Assembly (NCBI GenBank): GCA_950295325.1
Contig: OX485806.1
Span: 6,140,001 to 6,200,000 of the forward strand
Direction of reading: 5' to 3'
DNA: 60,000 nucleotides
Source of the DNA: Polytrichum commune
Taxonomy: Eukaryota > Streptophyta > Polytrichopsida > Polytrichales > Polytrichaceae
Of the stretch, positions 37,561 to 49,204 are shown piece after piece; the first letter of the stretch is position 1, and each line of letters starts with the position of its first letter. The notes below the pieces were generated by a model, which saw nothing but the letters and a program-made list of their open reading frames with translations, searched no databases and was not told where the DNA came from. Both the position numbers and the translations under genes were made by a program.

Positions 37561-38463
37561 ATAAAGGTGTGCATTTGAAATTGAAAATTGGATTAGGCAC
37601 ATAGAAAGACCACATATCTTAAGAAATGTAGATGTTTTAAATTAGTTCAACTAAAATTTGGGATGATATAAGGTCCGAACCTCATGTAAATTGTATGGAT
37701 GTTATTTATATAAGCTTACGTACAAGTCTTACTTTTTAACAATTGACATTCAAAAATGATTTATTTTATTTTAGTTTTTTTGCATTCATGTTGCATGCAA
37801 CCAATGACATTTGTGCACTATTGCACATGCATTTGGAGCACATTTGTGATAAAAAGAGAGGCTAATGTCCTACAAAAGCTTGATCTAAATTTGTCCTCAC
37901 AAGTACCTATTCAGATTTGCCATCTATTGCATCAAAGCATTTTGAGCAAAAAATGATTTTACTTGTGTCCCTATCCATTCTTCCCAAATTGATCACTTGG
38001 ACAAAAAACACCTAACATAACATACTAAACCTAGCCCCTCTGCACCTTTCTAAGCGCGCGCGCGCGGGGGGGGGGGGGGGGGGGAGGGATATGCCTAGCT
38101 TTTCCAGGCCACTTTGTCACGTAGGTAGCATATCATGCCCGTAATCCCAGGTGGAGTTATTGAGACCGACCAATTCATGGGCCCTGGTAAGCCAAGCCGC
38201 CGACAGTGCAATGAATGGCCTTGCTACGTTTCCCCTTGAGGAATGTATTATGTGGGACAAATAATATTATGCATAATATTCCCACATTCATATTGAATGT
38301 GAGGAATATTACTGTCAGTCCCACATAACACTATTATGGATCTGAATAATGTTATGCTTATGGTAAGTGAGGTGCAATTCCTTAAGAAATGCCCTCGATG
38401 CTCAACAACATTGCACCCTAATGCTGAGTAATGTAATTTGGATGGCCTGTTAAGGGCCGATAA
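37561..38463. other. Spacer with GC/G tract and palindromes
   Basis: No gene. (GC)n followed by 19 G lies at 38055-38084. A hairpin at about 38273-38308 reads AATATTCCCACATTCA, then TAT, then its near complement. Nearby TATTATGCATAATA is also palindromic, so a short hairpin element may lie here. Confidence 0.5.
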
Positions 38464-38984
38464 TGCCCCCTCCCCACCCAACTCTAGCAAAGCCTAAAAA
38501 TTGGTTCTAAAAACACAACCTTCACACCATCAACATTATCTAGTGCCGAGTCTAGTTGGCAAATGATGTGGCATGGCTTAAAAATGGAGGTTTTAAGCCC
38601 TAAGCACCGACCCTCCCATCGGTACCTAGACATGAGGCAAGAATATAGGACTTTTAAAAGTGTCGCCTCCCGCCCTTGTGATTAGTTGCTTTTTAGTCTT
38701 AGTTATGAGGGCACGAGGAGCTCCATTAACAAAAACCGATGGTAAGATAGATCAGTAGTAAGGGATTTGGGGATGGGACAAAAACTATCCAACATTCATT
38801 GCTTGGTAAATAAAACCATGAACATGTGTGAAAGCTACTTAACTAAAACCTACTCAAAAATCTCTGGAGCAAGTTCTTATAGGTGCATTGGGATAGCCAG
38901 ATGCCTCCCCTATAACTAAGGGAGCTTTACTCGGGTTTTAGGAAAGACTTTGGTTATTTGGTAAAGTCAGGTGGGGAGGGGGCA
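38464..38984 (+). mobile_element. Tourist/PIF-Harbinger-like MITE, family A, copy 2
   Basis: A 521-bp second copy of the element at 7428-7934, same orientation. The left end is TGCCCCCTCCCCACCCAAC; the right end in complement is TGCCCCCTCCCCACCTGAC. It is flanked by the 3-bp duplication TAA (38461-38463 and 38985-38987). It differs from copy 1 by scattered substitutions and a small insertion near the right end (CTCGGGTTTTAGG). Confidence 0.87.
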
Positions 38985-38987
38985 TAA

Positions 38988-39556
38988 GTCAATTAATTTT
39001 CTTACAAACTTGGTAGGCTAGAGGTGTTAACTGACACGTGTCAGTAGAGGGGGACCCCAAGGCCTACGTGGTGGCCTGAGAAGTATAGATCCAATTACGA
39101 CACGTGGGGATGAGGTCGTGAGCCACGCCCATTTCTGCCACTTCCTCCTAGCAGTCTACCCAAGTCCCCTCCATGGCTATCAATACGGTCATCCGGTCGC
39201 CTTATACGGTCCCAATTGAGATAGTTACATTGCGGTGGGGTCTTAGTACGAGAGTTGTATACGGCGTGAGTATACGGTGACCGGTTAGAAGAGGTCACTA
39301 GTTGCCTTGGCGAAGGAGGAAGATGAGCACTAACCTTGGTGTCTCGTCTTAGGTTTCCTTATGTTTGCTTCTTTCGCGAGGGTGGAGCGATTGTTGTTTC
39401 GGACTGCCGATCGTCACTTGGATTTCACGTGTGTACTGGCACTTGCGAGGAGTTTTCGTCTTTGCAGAGACCAATTTGGTGCAGAAACGCGAAATTTGTA
39501 GGGTTTTGAAAGACCGAGGGGGGTCGAGCTTTGCGAGGGGGGGGGGGGGGGCAGCG
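38988..39556 (+). promoter_or_regulatory. Upstream region of the BAP31-like gene, with upstream ORF and G tract
   Basis: The 570 bp between the MITE and the start codon hold the promoter and leader. An upstream ORF of 46 codons (ATG at 39361, TAG at 39499-39501) lies in the same frame as no downstream start and ends 55 bp before the main ATG. A telo-box-like TAGGGTTTT lies at 39499-39507. A run of 15 G (39537-39551) ends five bases before the main ATG. Confidence 0.5.
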
Positions 39557-39949
39557 ATGGCGTTGGAATGGGCAGCGTTGGGAGCCGTCACGGCCGCGGA
39601 GGCTCTGATTTTGTTGTTGCTCACGATGCCCGGATTGACGGGGATGCGGAGAGGGCTGATTGCGGTGGCGAGGACCGCGTTGCAGCCGTTGCTCGCCGTG
39701 GTACCGCTAGCTCTCTTTTTGATGCTCGAGATTTACTGGAAGTATGAGCACTTGCCGGAGTGCAGTGGACCCATGTGCAGCGTCGCAGAGAAGGACCGCC
39801 ACTCCAAGTCCGTGATCAAGAGCCAACGGAACGCCATACTCGTGGCTGGTGCCTTGCTCCTCTACTGGGTCTTATACCGAATCACGGCCATGTTGGTACG
39901 CATGGAGAAGCTCGATGTGCAGCTCCAGAAGCTCAAAGACTCTGAGTAG
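39557..39949 (+). CDS. BAP31-like ER membrane protein (plant short form)
   Basis: BAP29/BAP31 proteins are ER membrane chaperones or sorting factors; plant members are short and lack the long animal coiled-coil tail. This single exon encodes 130 aa, the usual plant length. Start: ATG in GCAGCGATGG, giving MALEWAALGAVTAAEALI, which matches the family's beginning. Three hydrophobic segments lie at about 4-24, 41-59 and 92-108. The EIYWKYEH stretch follows segment 2, and the conserved loop with SVIKSQRNAIL and LLYWVLYRI leads into segment 3. A short amphipathic coiled-coil-like end (MEKLDVQLQKLKDSE) closes the protein. The C-terminal KDSE is not a KKxx retrieval signal. No in-frame upstream ATG exists. 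The sub-function cannot be told from sequence. Confidence 0.9.
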   Translation: MALEWAALGAVTAAEALILLLLTMPGLTGMRRGLIAVARTALQPLLAVVPLALFLMLEIYWKYEHLPECSGPMCSVAEKDRHSKSVIKSQRNAILVAGALLLYWVLYRITAMLVRMEKLDVQLQKLKDSE

Positions 39950-42900
39950 ATTTGCAACTGTACGCTCATACAGAACTTTTCTTGATTATGTTTCTCCTAT
40001 TGTACAGGGTCCAGATTGGGGGTATCTGGCACTGGTTTCTTAAGAGCGCAGACTTCTGTTCAAATTTTGAGAGCAAGGGTGGATGCCGGTGTAGGATCTT
40101 ATGTATAGCAAATCTTATCCATTGTGAAACCCCTATTTTGTGAATGACCTTTTATTATTCTGCTTCTCCTCAACTTGCGAACTCTTTTTTTCCAGCTTCA
40201 CTCATGTATAAATGATTCCATTTAGGAACTCTTGTGCTAGGGAATGGTGTATGTTTAGCTCTTGGTTTTCTTGAATGACTTCTTCACAACTACTTGGATG
40301 TTGAAAGAGTAGGTCGACAATAATGACCATTATTTCGTCTGTGGAGCTTCGGTTTGCTTTGTGTTACAACGCTAATTATTTTCTTGTCAGGTATACACGA
40401 CACTGTTTAGTGGTTCTATTATTAAGAAGTTTTTGCCATTTGTGTTTCGGCAGACTGATGATGATAACCATATAAAGTCTGGCTTGGAACAGCTTGTCTA
40501 GATTGATCATGTTATTTGTGTTGTCTTTGCTGTTTGATGGTAAAACATAGATGAGCATACTTGGCAAGCATTCTTGTCAAGCTTCCTCTTAAGTCAGTGA
40601 TGTAGGGAGTTTATGTGTGTTTGCAGCCTTTTTGCAAAGGGATTTATCATTGCTTTAGGATGAATTTAGTACTGATCAATGTGGAGCACAATTGAATTTC
40701 ACTTTGAATTCAATCAAGATGCTGCAACTCAGCTACATCCTCAATGCAAGTTATATATTTATTCATTACTAACAATTCAAGTATGAGAAATGTGTGTATA
40801 TAGTATCTATGCATGAATGCTTGTGGTCTTTTATTGCAGCCAGACCCTAGTATATGTTATTTGGGTGTGATCTCATATCACTTTATGCATAGCACCTCTC
40901 TGGAAAGATTGGATGTGCAGATGCTTGAGCTTTTGATGTGCCCTGATGGAATGGATATTAGAGAGTCATGTTAGTAGGAGAGATAAATGGCTTCGGTTCT
41001 TCGTGGATCAAATGTGGAAATGCTTTGCAAATCTTTGTCTTGGTGCTTTGGTTGTAGATTCTAGTGTGATTTTGTCACTTGTGAGTATATTGTCCTATTT
41101 GCTGAGTTGTACTGTCCTGTCTTGGATCGATGTTACTGAATATGACTGAGTTGTTATGCCTTTATCCTGGTTATCATGAGGAACTTCCTAACGTACTTCA
41201 TGGGCATGGATATTGGAAGACAATGCTATGAAATTTGAGACTTTCCTGATTTACGAAGCTTGTATAGGCTGGATGTTATTCGCCTTTTGCATGGGTTTAA
41301 ATTCTATTCTTTGAAATTATTCTGTACCTTCTGATTGCAGTAGTTATTGGACTCGGCGGTCTTGCTTTTCCTACTTTTCTTGGAATAAAAGCAATGCGGT
41401 TTTACAATTGAGAACCTTACCTTCTGGGGATCAAACTTGGAATGGTATGAAGTTATCAGGTTGTCCAGGGAACAAGTGAAATGGAGTATTATTTAAGGCT
41501 CTTCATAGTTTGACTCCTTGATCTAGAACAGTTTTAGTATACATTTGTGGACTATGTTTGCTGTGTTTGTTCGAATGAGAGAGCTTTATAAATGTGATAT
41601 TTGTCAGCAATGTCTAAAATCCTGATTGTTCAGAGGAGGCAGTTACTACAGTGGTTGGGGTCAGTTAGACCCTCTCGTAGCTACAACCTTGTACTGATTC
41701 ATGAGACATATGACTGCTCTATACAGACTATCCGTAACCTGGATCAGGGTAATTTTATATAATGGTCTATGATTGAAATGCTTGTCACTGTATGACCCGT
41801 GGTGCAGGGGTTTCTCTTTTCATGCTTTGTTGAATTTCTCTTGGTAAAAGCTCTTTCAACTTTGACCTATGCTGGATGATTCACTTTCTCAATGTTTTTT
41901 TACTCTTGCTTGATCTTTGAGTTTTTATTGCTTTTTTGGTAGAGATAAGCATATCCTTTGGTCTCTATATAGGTTGTCATATCCTCTTTCCATTCCCTGG
42001 TAATCAGTATATGTTAGCAGTGCCTCCATGATACCTGCAATGGTATTATTAAATACTGTCCATGATAGTATTTGTTTCACAAGTTCAAAGTTTTCTCAAT
42101 ACTAGTTGGGGATTCATTCTCTGCCTGTTGCAGTTGTACTGTAATTTTTCTTACTTCTTTTGCATGGTAAAATGGAAGGTAAAGAGGATACCTCTTTTAC
42201 AAGCATACTTTTCTGGCAGATTCCCATTGGCACAAAGGGATTGGAGATCAGGTGGTGCAATCCTTCTGCATTTGTTCTGGTAGAATAAATGTTACAGCTA
42301 TCTTGTGGGGAACAACGTGCTGTTTGAAGTACTACTCTGCCCTGTTGGTCCCAGCTTGTGGAGGTCTTTAACATTGCACTACATATTTAAAAAAAGTTGC
42401 AGTCAGTTTTAGGCAGTCGTGGTTATAACGATGATGTACAAAGCTGATAAGCATGAAGGGTGATTAAAAACATCTTTTGTCGATGAGCTGAGTAATTATA
42501 GATTTGTTATCTGAAAGTTGTTATCTGTAATTCATACCATGACCCACAGAATCTCTAGAGTTAGATGTGTCAAATAATGGTCAATTGTGCTACAACTGAT
42601 GAAGTGTTGCATTGCATCTTATTCAGTTCTGGACTCTGGTGTGTATTAAATTAAGAAATTATTATAGTACCTGTGTGCCGCACTTGTGAAGTATGCCTTC
42701 ACCCCTATTGTCAAAACTGATCATGCTTGAGATGCTCAGTGCTGAAGTTTATGTGATTTCTCTTCTGGAGTGGGAATCGGTTTAAGGCACCTTTTCAGCA
42801 GGTGATGGCAAGTAAGGATGATTCTATCTATCCTTTTTCATTGGGAATAGTACTTTGCTGGAGGCAGATTATAGTAGTGAGTTAATGTACCTATGCTGCC

Positions 42901-43207
42901 AAACATACACTCATGCCTACAGGAGCTTCTTCATCTATTTAAAGAATATCATTTTATGTTGAACAGTTATGTTTTTGTCTGCATGTGTGGTACTAAATTT
43001 GGATTGCCTAAGATGGATATTTCTTGAATATCAGAATCAGTTTCAATCAACAGAAGGAACAGAAATAAAAGTGTTGCAATGAGGACATGAATTTGGTCTG
43101 TTTTACTGGCTTTGGCCAAAAGGTGGGCTCTGTGTAGGAAATTTTGGTATTCTAGTACTTGAGCCAATTTCAAGCAACATGTTCTAGTGAAATGAAACAA
43201 AATTCAT
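39950..43207 (+). other. 3' flank of the BAP31-like gene, long T-rich region
   Basis: About 3.2 kb with marked T excess on the plus strand and no reading frame that resembles a known protein. The T bias resembles transcribed intron or 3' UTR sequence in the neighbouring genes, so a long or spliced 3' UTR or a non-coding transcript on the plus strand is possible. No repeat family described here enters it, in contrast to the regions on either side. Confidence 0.4.
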
Positions 43208-43350
43208 TTAAAGTCTGGGAAAAAAGGCTTATGGGACTCAATACATCATGATGGCGTTAAAAAGGCTGATTCCCTACAGTAATGAACTGCAACGGCCTCC
43301 ATGAGATAGAGGCTATCATCGACTTGATGGCCCAAGTGGAAGAAAGTCTA
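43208..43350 (+). repeat. Dispersed repeat family G, copy 3
   Basis: The same repeat as at 4380 and 27146 (AAAGGCTTATGGGACT, CGACTTGATGGCCCAA), more diverged. It runs directly up to the telomere-like block at 43361. Confidence 0.55.
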
Positions 43351-43360
43351 GACTATGGGC

Positions 43361-43381
43361 CTAAACCCTAAACCCTAAACC
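43361..43381 (+). repeat. Interstitial telomere-like repeat (CCCTAAA)
   Basis: About three units of the Arabidopsis-type plant telomere repeat CCCTAAA. It sits at the 3' end of a family G repeat. This is an internal site, not a chromosome end, as ordinary sequence continues on both sides. Confidence 0.85.
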
Positions 43382-43479
43382 TGCTTATATGTTCTTTCTT
43401 TCTTAGCAAACTCACATCATTCAATCTTTTGGCAACTTTTCTACAAATATTGGTGATGAGATGAGGCTCTTGTGACACG

Positions 43480-43740
43480 ATTGCTACTGTAAGGTAAGAG
43501 GGCCTTTCATGGATATGTTTTCTAAATCTTACAATTACAATTGAGTGTTTTGTGGTTAGGGATATACCAATGGACACCAAACGAAACATGTGTTTAAAGA
43601 GATTGTACTACGTGCTCCATATATGGTAACCAGTCTATGGGGACCTGTGTGACCAGTGTGACAGTAACACACCGAGTCTTCACTTTGCCAATAAATGAGA
43701 TTTTCAGATAAGGCACTTGGCTATGGACACGATTTGGAAT
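43480..43740 (+). repeat. Dispersed repeat family F, further copy
   Basis: Related to 28890-29200 in the same orientation: TTGTGGTTAGGG, ACACCAAACGAAACATG, GTCTTCACTTTG-CAATAAA and TTGGCTATGGACACGATTTG. It has only four G at the place of the long G tract in the other copies. Confidence 0.55.
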
Positions 43741-44205
43741 TGGGAATCATCTCACCCTCATTGTGTGTTTTGACACCTGCTCACCTTAACTTAGGAACTT
43801 AACTGAAACATGAACGGAAGCCAAAACTGAGGTAGCAAACAACCACTAGGAACTCACAATCATTGGAATCTTCCAGTAAAGTCATTCCATTGACATGAAG
43901 CTATCAGTGATCCAGATCTACAAAAGTTGAAAACAATGAGTCTAGAAAGCAGGCTCTGTTTGTTTGTTTGTTTCAAACAGACACTCATTGGCACCAGTGA
44001 ACGGTTTCAATCAACATTGGTTACATCAAGTGGCCATCAGTGGGCAAATTGGAGCTGAAAGTGGTCCATGTTGGTAGGAGTTGTACGGTGGTAGTCCACA
44101 TCAGTAAGTGTAGGCATGCTATTATCTATTGTGGCTCATAATTGAGTTTCTGGGGATTGCATTTCTTTAGATCAACACTTATTTAATAATCTTATTATTC
44201 ATATT
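43741..44205. other. Spacer
   Basis: No gene or recognised repeat. Confidence 0.4.
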
Positions 44206-44213
44206 CCTAGAGT

Positions 44214-44456
44214 TGGAGAGTGGGAATTATTGCATATGTGTGTACCTCTCATTCATCCAACATAAAAGCTTTGAAATAGGATGCAACCTTGAGGTTACCA
44301 TTTTTCTAGTTGATTTGACACCGGAATTAGTTCCAAAGACCTTGAACTAGTCCGGTCAAAGTCATTTGATATGAATTGGTCACAAATTTATAGGGTTCAA
44401 GTTTTTATGTTGGATGGATGAGAGGTACATTCGTATGTGATCATTCCCCTCTTTAC
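44214..44456. mobile_element. MITE family B, copy 2, with 8-bp target duplication
   Basis: A 243-bp element with inverted ends: GGGAATTATTGCATATGTG at the left and, in complement, GGGAATGATCACATACGAA at the right. The similarity continues inward (TGTACCTCTCATTCATCCAA). It is flanked by CCTAGAGT at 44206-44213 and 44457-44464. An 8-bp duplication fits the hAT superfamily. No transposase is present. Confidence 0.8.
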
Positions 44457-44970
44457 CCTAGAGTCCATTATTGATTTGGTTTCCTAATATCTATCAAGGG
44501 GTGACAATAAAAATATATCCCATGTTGGTTTGTTGATAATTCATCATGGTTTAGACTGAATAGCCTAATTCATGGTCCTTGATCTTGTTTTAGGGTACTA
44601 ATTTGACTGGAAATAGCAATCACTGGGTTCTACATAGCAATCAAGGTTTTCACCTTCCCCCTTTGGTAGGTGATGTGAATTTTTACCCATCCACTACCTC
44701 ACAAACTATTTCAAAACCTTGAATCGTACTTGGACCAAGTTGCATGACCCTTCACACTAGAGAAGGACTTATTGTGTGGATGTGATCATTAGAACAATAT
44801 CAACAAGTTAGCTTTGCTAAGTTTCCACTATATACCCTTGCAACCTTCACTATACTAGACATAAATAATGTGTATTATTATGTGCAAAAAGCTTGGACTT
44901 TTAGGGGTTAAAGGGTCTAGTAAAAATATGTCTCTTACATGGTTGTGGTTGATTCATTCAGTTGAATCTC

Positions 44971-45940
44971 ACTACACTGTTTATGTTATCTAATGTCACG
45001 TACACTATTGACAAACGGTCTAAACTAAATGCCTAGATCCCTAGTAGTGCCACGCTCCGCTAATTATCAGCATGGCACCATTTGTCAACATAAATAACTT
45101 TTAGAAGTGCCCAAGTATTCACAATATGATGTTTAGTGTAGCACATTGGAGTGCTTGAGATGATGGTTTTATGTTTTAGTATGCAAGAGGGAGCCATTAT
45201 TTACCTTGATAATGGCAGGTGTCATGTGTTTGCAATTTAGTATGCTAGAGGAAGATAATATTGAGCATGCCAATTGGCAACTATCATTTTTTTACACTTA
45301 TGATGAACTCGTTGACTGTTGTGTAACGTAGGCATGAATCTCATGATATTATTGAGCAAACTAATGCTAAACTATTAGTAAGCACAATGAATGTCAAGTG
45401 TCATGAGGCTAGTACACTACTAATCAAGCTGTTCGCCATCAATGTGACCTAACATCGGCCTCAGAATAGGGAAACTGACACTACTATGCATATGACACTA
45501 GAGTTATACATGAAGCCCCTTTAAAAAGGACGAAACCGTGGGTGTCATCCTTCTTTGAGAAAACTTTCTATTAAGAGCTCGTTAGCTTGTCATGTATTGT
45601 AGACTATTTTGAAAGTTGGGTGTAACTTTTGGGACCTCCTTTTTCCACCTCTCAAACTTTAAGAGGATCTAAAATAGAGTATGCACATGGGACCCGCTGC
45701 CTTGAATCCTGGATTGCCCTATGCAAGGCTAGCTTGACCCACCAATCCTAGTATGACAGTCAAAATGCCCGTTCTTAATAGCCCGACACTGCTCTTTGTG
45801 TACATACGGTAATTTTAAGCATCAAGAAAGCTTGGGTGACTTTGTGTTAATTCTCATAAACTCATCATTTGGGACTAAACCCATGGGTTCATCTGCTCTG
45901 GTTTACGGATAACTCTACTACATAACAGAAACGGTTTAAA
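44971..45940 (+). mobile_element. MITE family D, copy 3, interrupted by a family C element
   Basis: The left end ACTACACTGTTTATG and internal blocks (GGTCTAAACTAAATGCC, TTTAGTGTAGCACATTGG, GACACTACTATGC) match the other D copies. The copy runs to GACACTA at 45494-45500, where family C begins. After family C ends at 45917, the sequence continues ACATAACAGAAACGGT, resembling the expected D end (CATAAACGGTGTA). This is the picture of a nested insertion. Confidence 0.65.
45499..45917 (+). mobile_element. MITE family C, copy 1 (nested, TA target)
   Basis: A 419-bp element with ends TAGAGTTATACATGAAG and, in complement, TAGAGTTATCCGTAAAC. The second copy at 51859-52279 is in the opposite orientation, has nearly the same length (421 bp) and matches over its interior (TTAATTCTCATAAACTCA, CTCTCAAACTTT-AGA). 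Both copies have TA at each edge, which fits a TA target duplication as in Tc1/mariner-type (Stowaway-like) elements. This is an inference from two copies. Confidence 0.72.
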
Positions 45941-47065
45941 ACACTTTCGGTGCCTCTGATACTAACTTTGGACTCAAATGGTTCTGCAAAGAAATCAAAT
46001 GTCCCACCTATAAGTTACCTGCATGCCCTTCACGCACGATTGATGCAAAATGTGGAAGTTACCTTGGTTGAAATTGAAGAGCACTGACATACTTACAACT
46101 CCACATTCACAGTGAAAATATGTTTTGTTTCGATGGTGTGTCCGGTGCTATGCCCTGGAAGAACTGTTGGTTTAGTTACAGATGAACCGGTTGAGTTTGA
46201 GAAATTACCGTTTGAAGTTCTAGAATTCAGGAGAGTTACCGATCATGTTAGAGGAATCTATAGAAGGAATATACCTCGCATGAATGAAAGCAAAACCGGA
46301 AGATGATGTCAACATGTAACCGGCTGGATTTATAATCGCATGGATCTTGACCGACTCTATATGCCCAAAAACTTCCCGGGCACTGGTCCGGTGTGGTTGT
46401 TGTGCTACAGAATCCGTAGTATTGCTGCTCCACATGCCTGTGTAATAGGGAACGACTGTTCATGAGTCCAATGATGTTCCAACATTATTTTGCGGTGAGC
46501 TTCTTTCAAGTCTTGTGCAAGAAGACGATGACCGCATATATCACAAGCCAACGAGGTCAACCGGCTGAACAGTCGAATGATGTTCCAACATTATTTTGCC
46601 GTGAGCTTCTTTCAAGTCTTGTGCAAGAAGAAAATGACAACATGTATCAGAAGCCAACGAGGTCGACCGGGCTTGCAATGCGATGCTGAAGGAGAGATCA
46701 TTGTGAAGGAGAGACAAGACTGTTTCACACCACCATCATCAGGCTCACTGTATTCGGACATGATTGAATCAACAACTCCTAGTGTAACTTTTCTTTCTTA
46801 CATCATACAAACCGGTAGCGAGGGGTGGGCATATATAAACCAGCATCATTGATCAATAGTTAGAAGAAGATTTGCTGCCATCATACGAGTCCATGACATT
46901 ATTCAGCCTTGGGACTGAGATTTCTACTAGGCCCGGGAATACTCTTCAGTTTGGGCTAGAACAATGTTATGTAGATCATTCCATATTCAAATTAATGTTG
47001 AATCCAAAGTCTTGGAGTTGGGTGTGGCATGGCAATCGTCTCCTCAGCCTAGTAAATCTTTAACG
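45941..47065 (+). pseudogene. Decayed coding-like region, unknown family, with a 106-bp tandem repeat
   Basis: Several short plus-strand reading frames follow one another, separated by stops and frame changes: a 64-codon frame at 46112-46306 (EFEKLPFEVLEFRRVTDHV), GWIYNRMDLDRLYMPKNF near 46320, and 46577-46852 and 46872-47063 (TPPSSGSLYSDMIES; LPSYESMTLFSLGTEIS). A unit starting AATGATGTTCCAACATTA occurs at 46470 and again at 46576, so about 106 bp is tandemly duplicated; the frame NDVPTLFC-ELLSSLVQE is open in both. The composition is closer to coding DNA than the surroundings. I do not recognise the family. It may be a broken gene or retro-copy, or a real multi-exon gene whose splice sites I could not establish. 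Confidence 0.35.
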
Positions 47066-49204
47066 TCAAGCGTAATTATGTGGTAGTGGTATCTAGATAG
47101 TGTGATCAATTGATTACATGATCATTATGGTAAAAATAACAACCTCCATGATCGTGGTCACTATCATGTCCTTCAATTCCGAAAGGGATAGAGTTCATTA
47201 AGCATTGTCTAGCCGATACCAATGTATGTATATTCATTTTGTAGCCAAAGTGGCACTCACCATTCCTATTTTATGACATCACTTGGATAAAACATGGCAT
47301 TCATCCAAAATGTTGATAACAATAATAATAACATGTTTGAGCAACTCATCCATTAATTTAAAAAATTAGAATTAGGTCACATTTTTTGAAATTAGCCCAT
47401 TGTGATAGAATTGAGAAATATCTTGTACTTGAATATGAATATGATAGATCTCTTCCTTGAGAAAGGTTGGGGGAACATCATAGGGGAGAGGACGAGGGCA
47501 AATGATGACTTTATTTGATGTGAGTGTTGCTCTAGCCTCCTCTCCATGTGCTCATCCTTGGGAGGTCACTAACATGCAAATAGCTCACATTATCATGTAA
47601 AACTTGACAAATCAAAATCAATTTATGAATGAGATGCAAATCTCATCCAAATATATATATGCATTCACCCACAATTGATAATTTCATCCACTTTGGCAAG
47701 TTTTAATACGTTAGGATGAAAACACTTGGCAAATTATGCAGGGACTTAGAGGGTGGTCAAAGCAGGCTTTGAAGTGTTTGTGCATGCTCATCATCTAATG
47801 ATCCACTCTATCCCCCGGGGGTGGACTCTTACTCGGAAACCTAAATGATGTGTGTGGGTCACGATGAAATAAAACCCCCTATATATGGGAAGTTTATAGA
47901 AAAACAAAAACAAAATGTATACGTACTAACTGCAGGCTAGAAAATGAGCTCATGTCTTTATACTAAGCTCTTCAATTTGATGCGATAAATGTCTCCACTA
48001 CATATACAAAATAAAAAAACCTGAAGTAAATATGCAACTATTACAAGTAAAATCCATGTTCACTTTCTAATGAGAAATTTATTGAACATTTTTTCATCCA
48101 TAGCATGTAAGTCAATGATTACATCAAACAAACAAAGACAGGAGCATAAGAACTTCGCCACAATATGGATAACAAAACTCAAGGGAGCTCATGAGCACTC
48201 TAAGAGCCTCTAGGTTGTCATGTAACCCAAATGCAAGCCCTAACATGAATGGACAAGAGAGTCATCAAGGAGTACTACCCTATGACAACAATGGATGAAA
48301 ATGTGAATTAGGTGAAACTAACACATCTATTGTCGTAATTTTCTCTAAACCATAGGGCCCCCTTTTGTACATCTACCTTCATTTCAAAATTCTAAATAGC
48401 CATTTTAAATACACACACTAGAGAAAATTAATACCGCTCCCTTATGTATACTATGTATGCTAATGCCTCAAATAATACCCCTCCTTACACTCATGTTAGT
48501 TTGTATGTGGTATGAAGAGTCCACCCCCTAGGCTCTGTCCACAACTTGGACACACCGTGTGGACAATGGGGACCGATGTTGGCAAATATACATCATAAGC
48601 AACAAGTTTGGTGATGGTAATCATCCTCTTGGTGGTGAGGATTGTGATCATCATTGCGAGGCCAATACTATTTGATTTGCTTCTACATAGGGGTAGGCAG
48701 TGGAAGGGAGCACACATTTGGAGGCCGCTATGAGGTGGCGCCATTAATGGCACCTAAAACCGTCACTCCATGGGCCCAGACACTCCTACACCATGGGGGA
48801 CAGTCAAGGTAATAGAGTGTTGGCAATTGAGAGGCGTTTATAGGTGTTGATTATGGGCGGGGTGTTAATTTTAGCACCCTCTACCTTAGGTACTCAAGGT
48901 CCATGCCTGTAGTAGTAGTACTCACACGACATACTGCTACAAAGACCCTTATTTTACAACATATAAGTACTTCTAGTGACAAGGCATCTTTTACTTTCGA
49001 TGGCATTGTGCGGAATACATGCCACATGTTTTGCAAAAAAACACGGTTAAATAATAAAGGTAGTACAGACCAATGTTGGGCCGGAACATATAAGGCGAAT
49101 GCATGGTATCAATACACAATATCAATAATGGTGTAAAGAACTTACCCAACCAATATCAAAATTGCAATTGTAGTCAAAAGTTAGTTACTTGGTGGGTATT
49201 ATTA
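47066..49204. other. Gene-poor spacer
   Basis: AT-rich sequence with no convincing gene or repeat on either strand. Open frames at 48496-48753 and 48903-49136 have no known features. Confidence 0.4.

Noticed and set aside
39365-39556. N-terminal extension of the BAP31-like frame
   Set aside because: The frame is open upstream, but no ATG occurs in it and the family starts at the MALEW methionine. The extension also runs through the 15-G tract.
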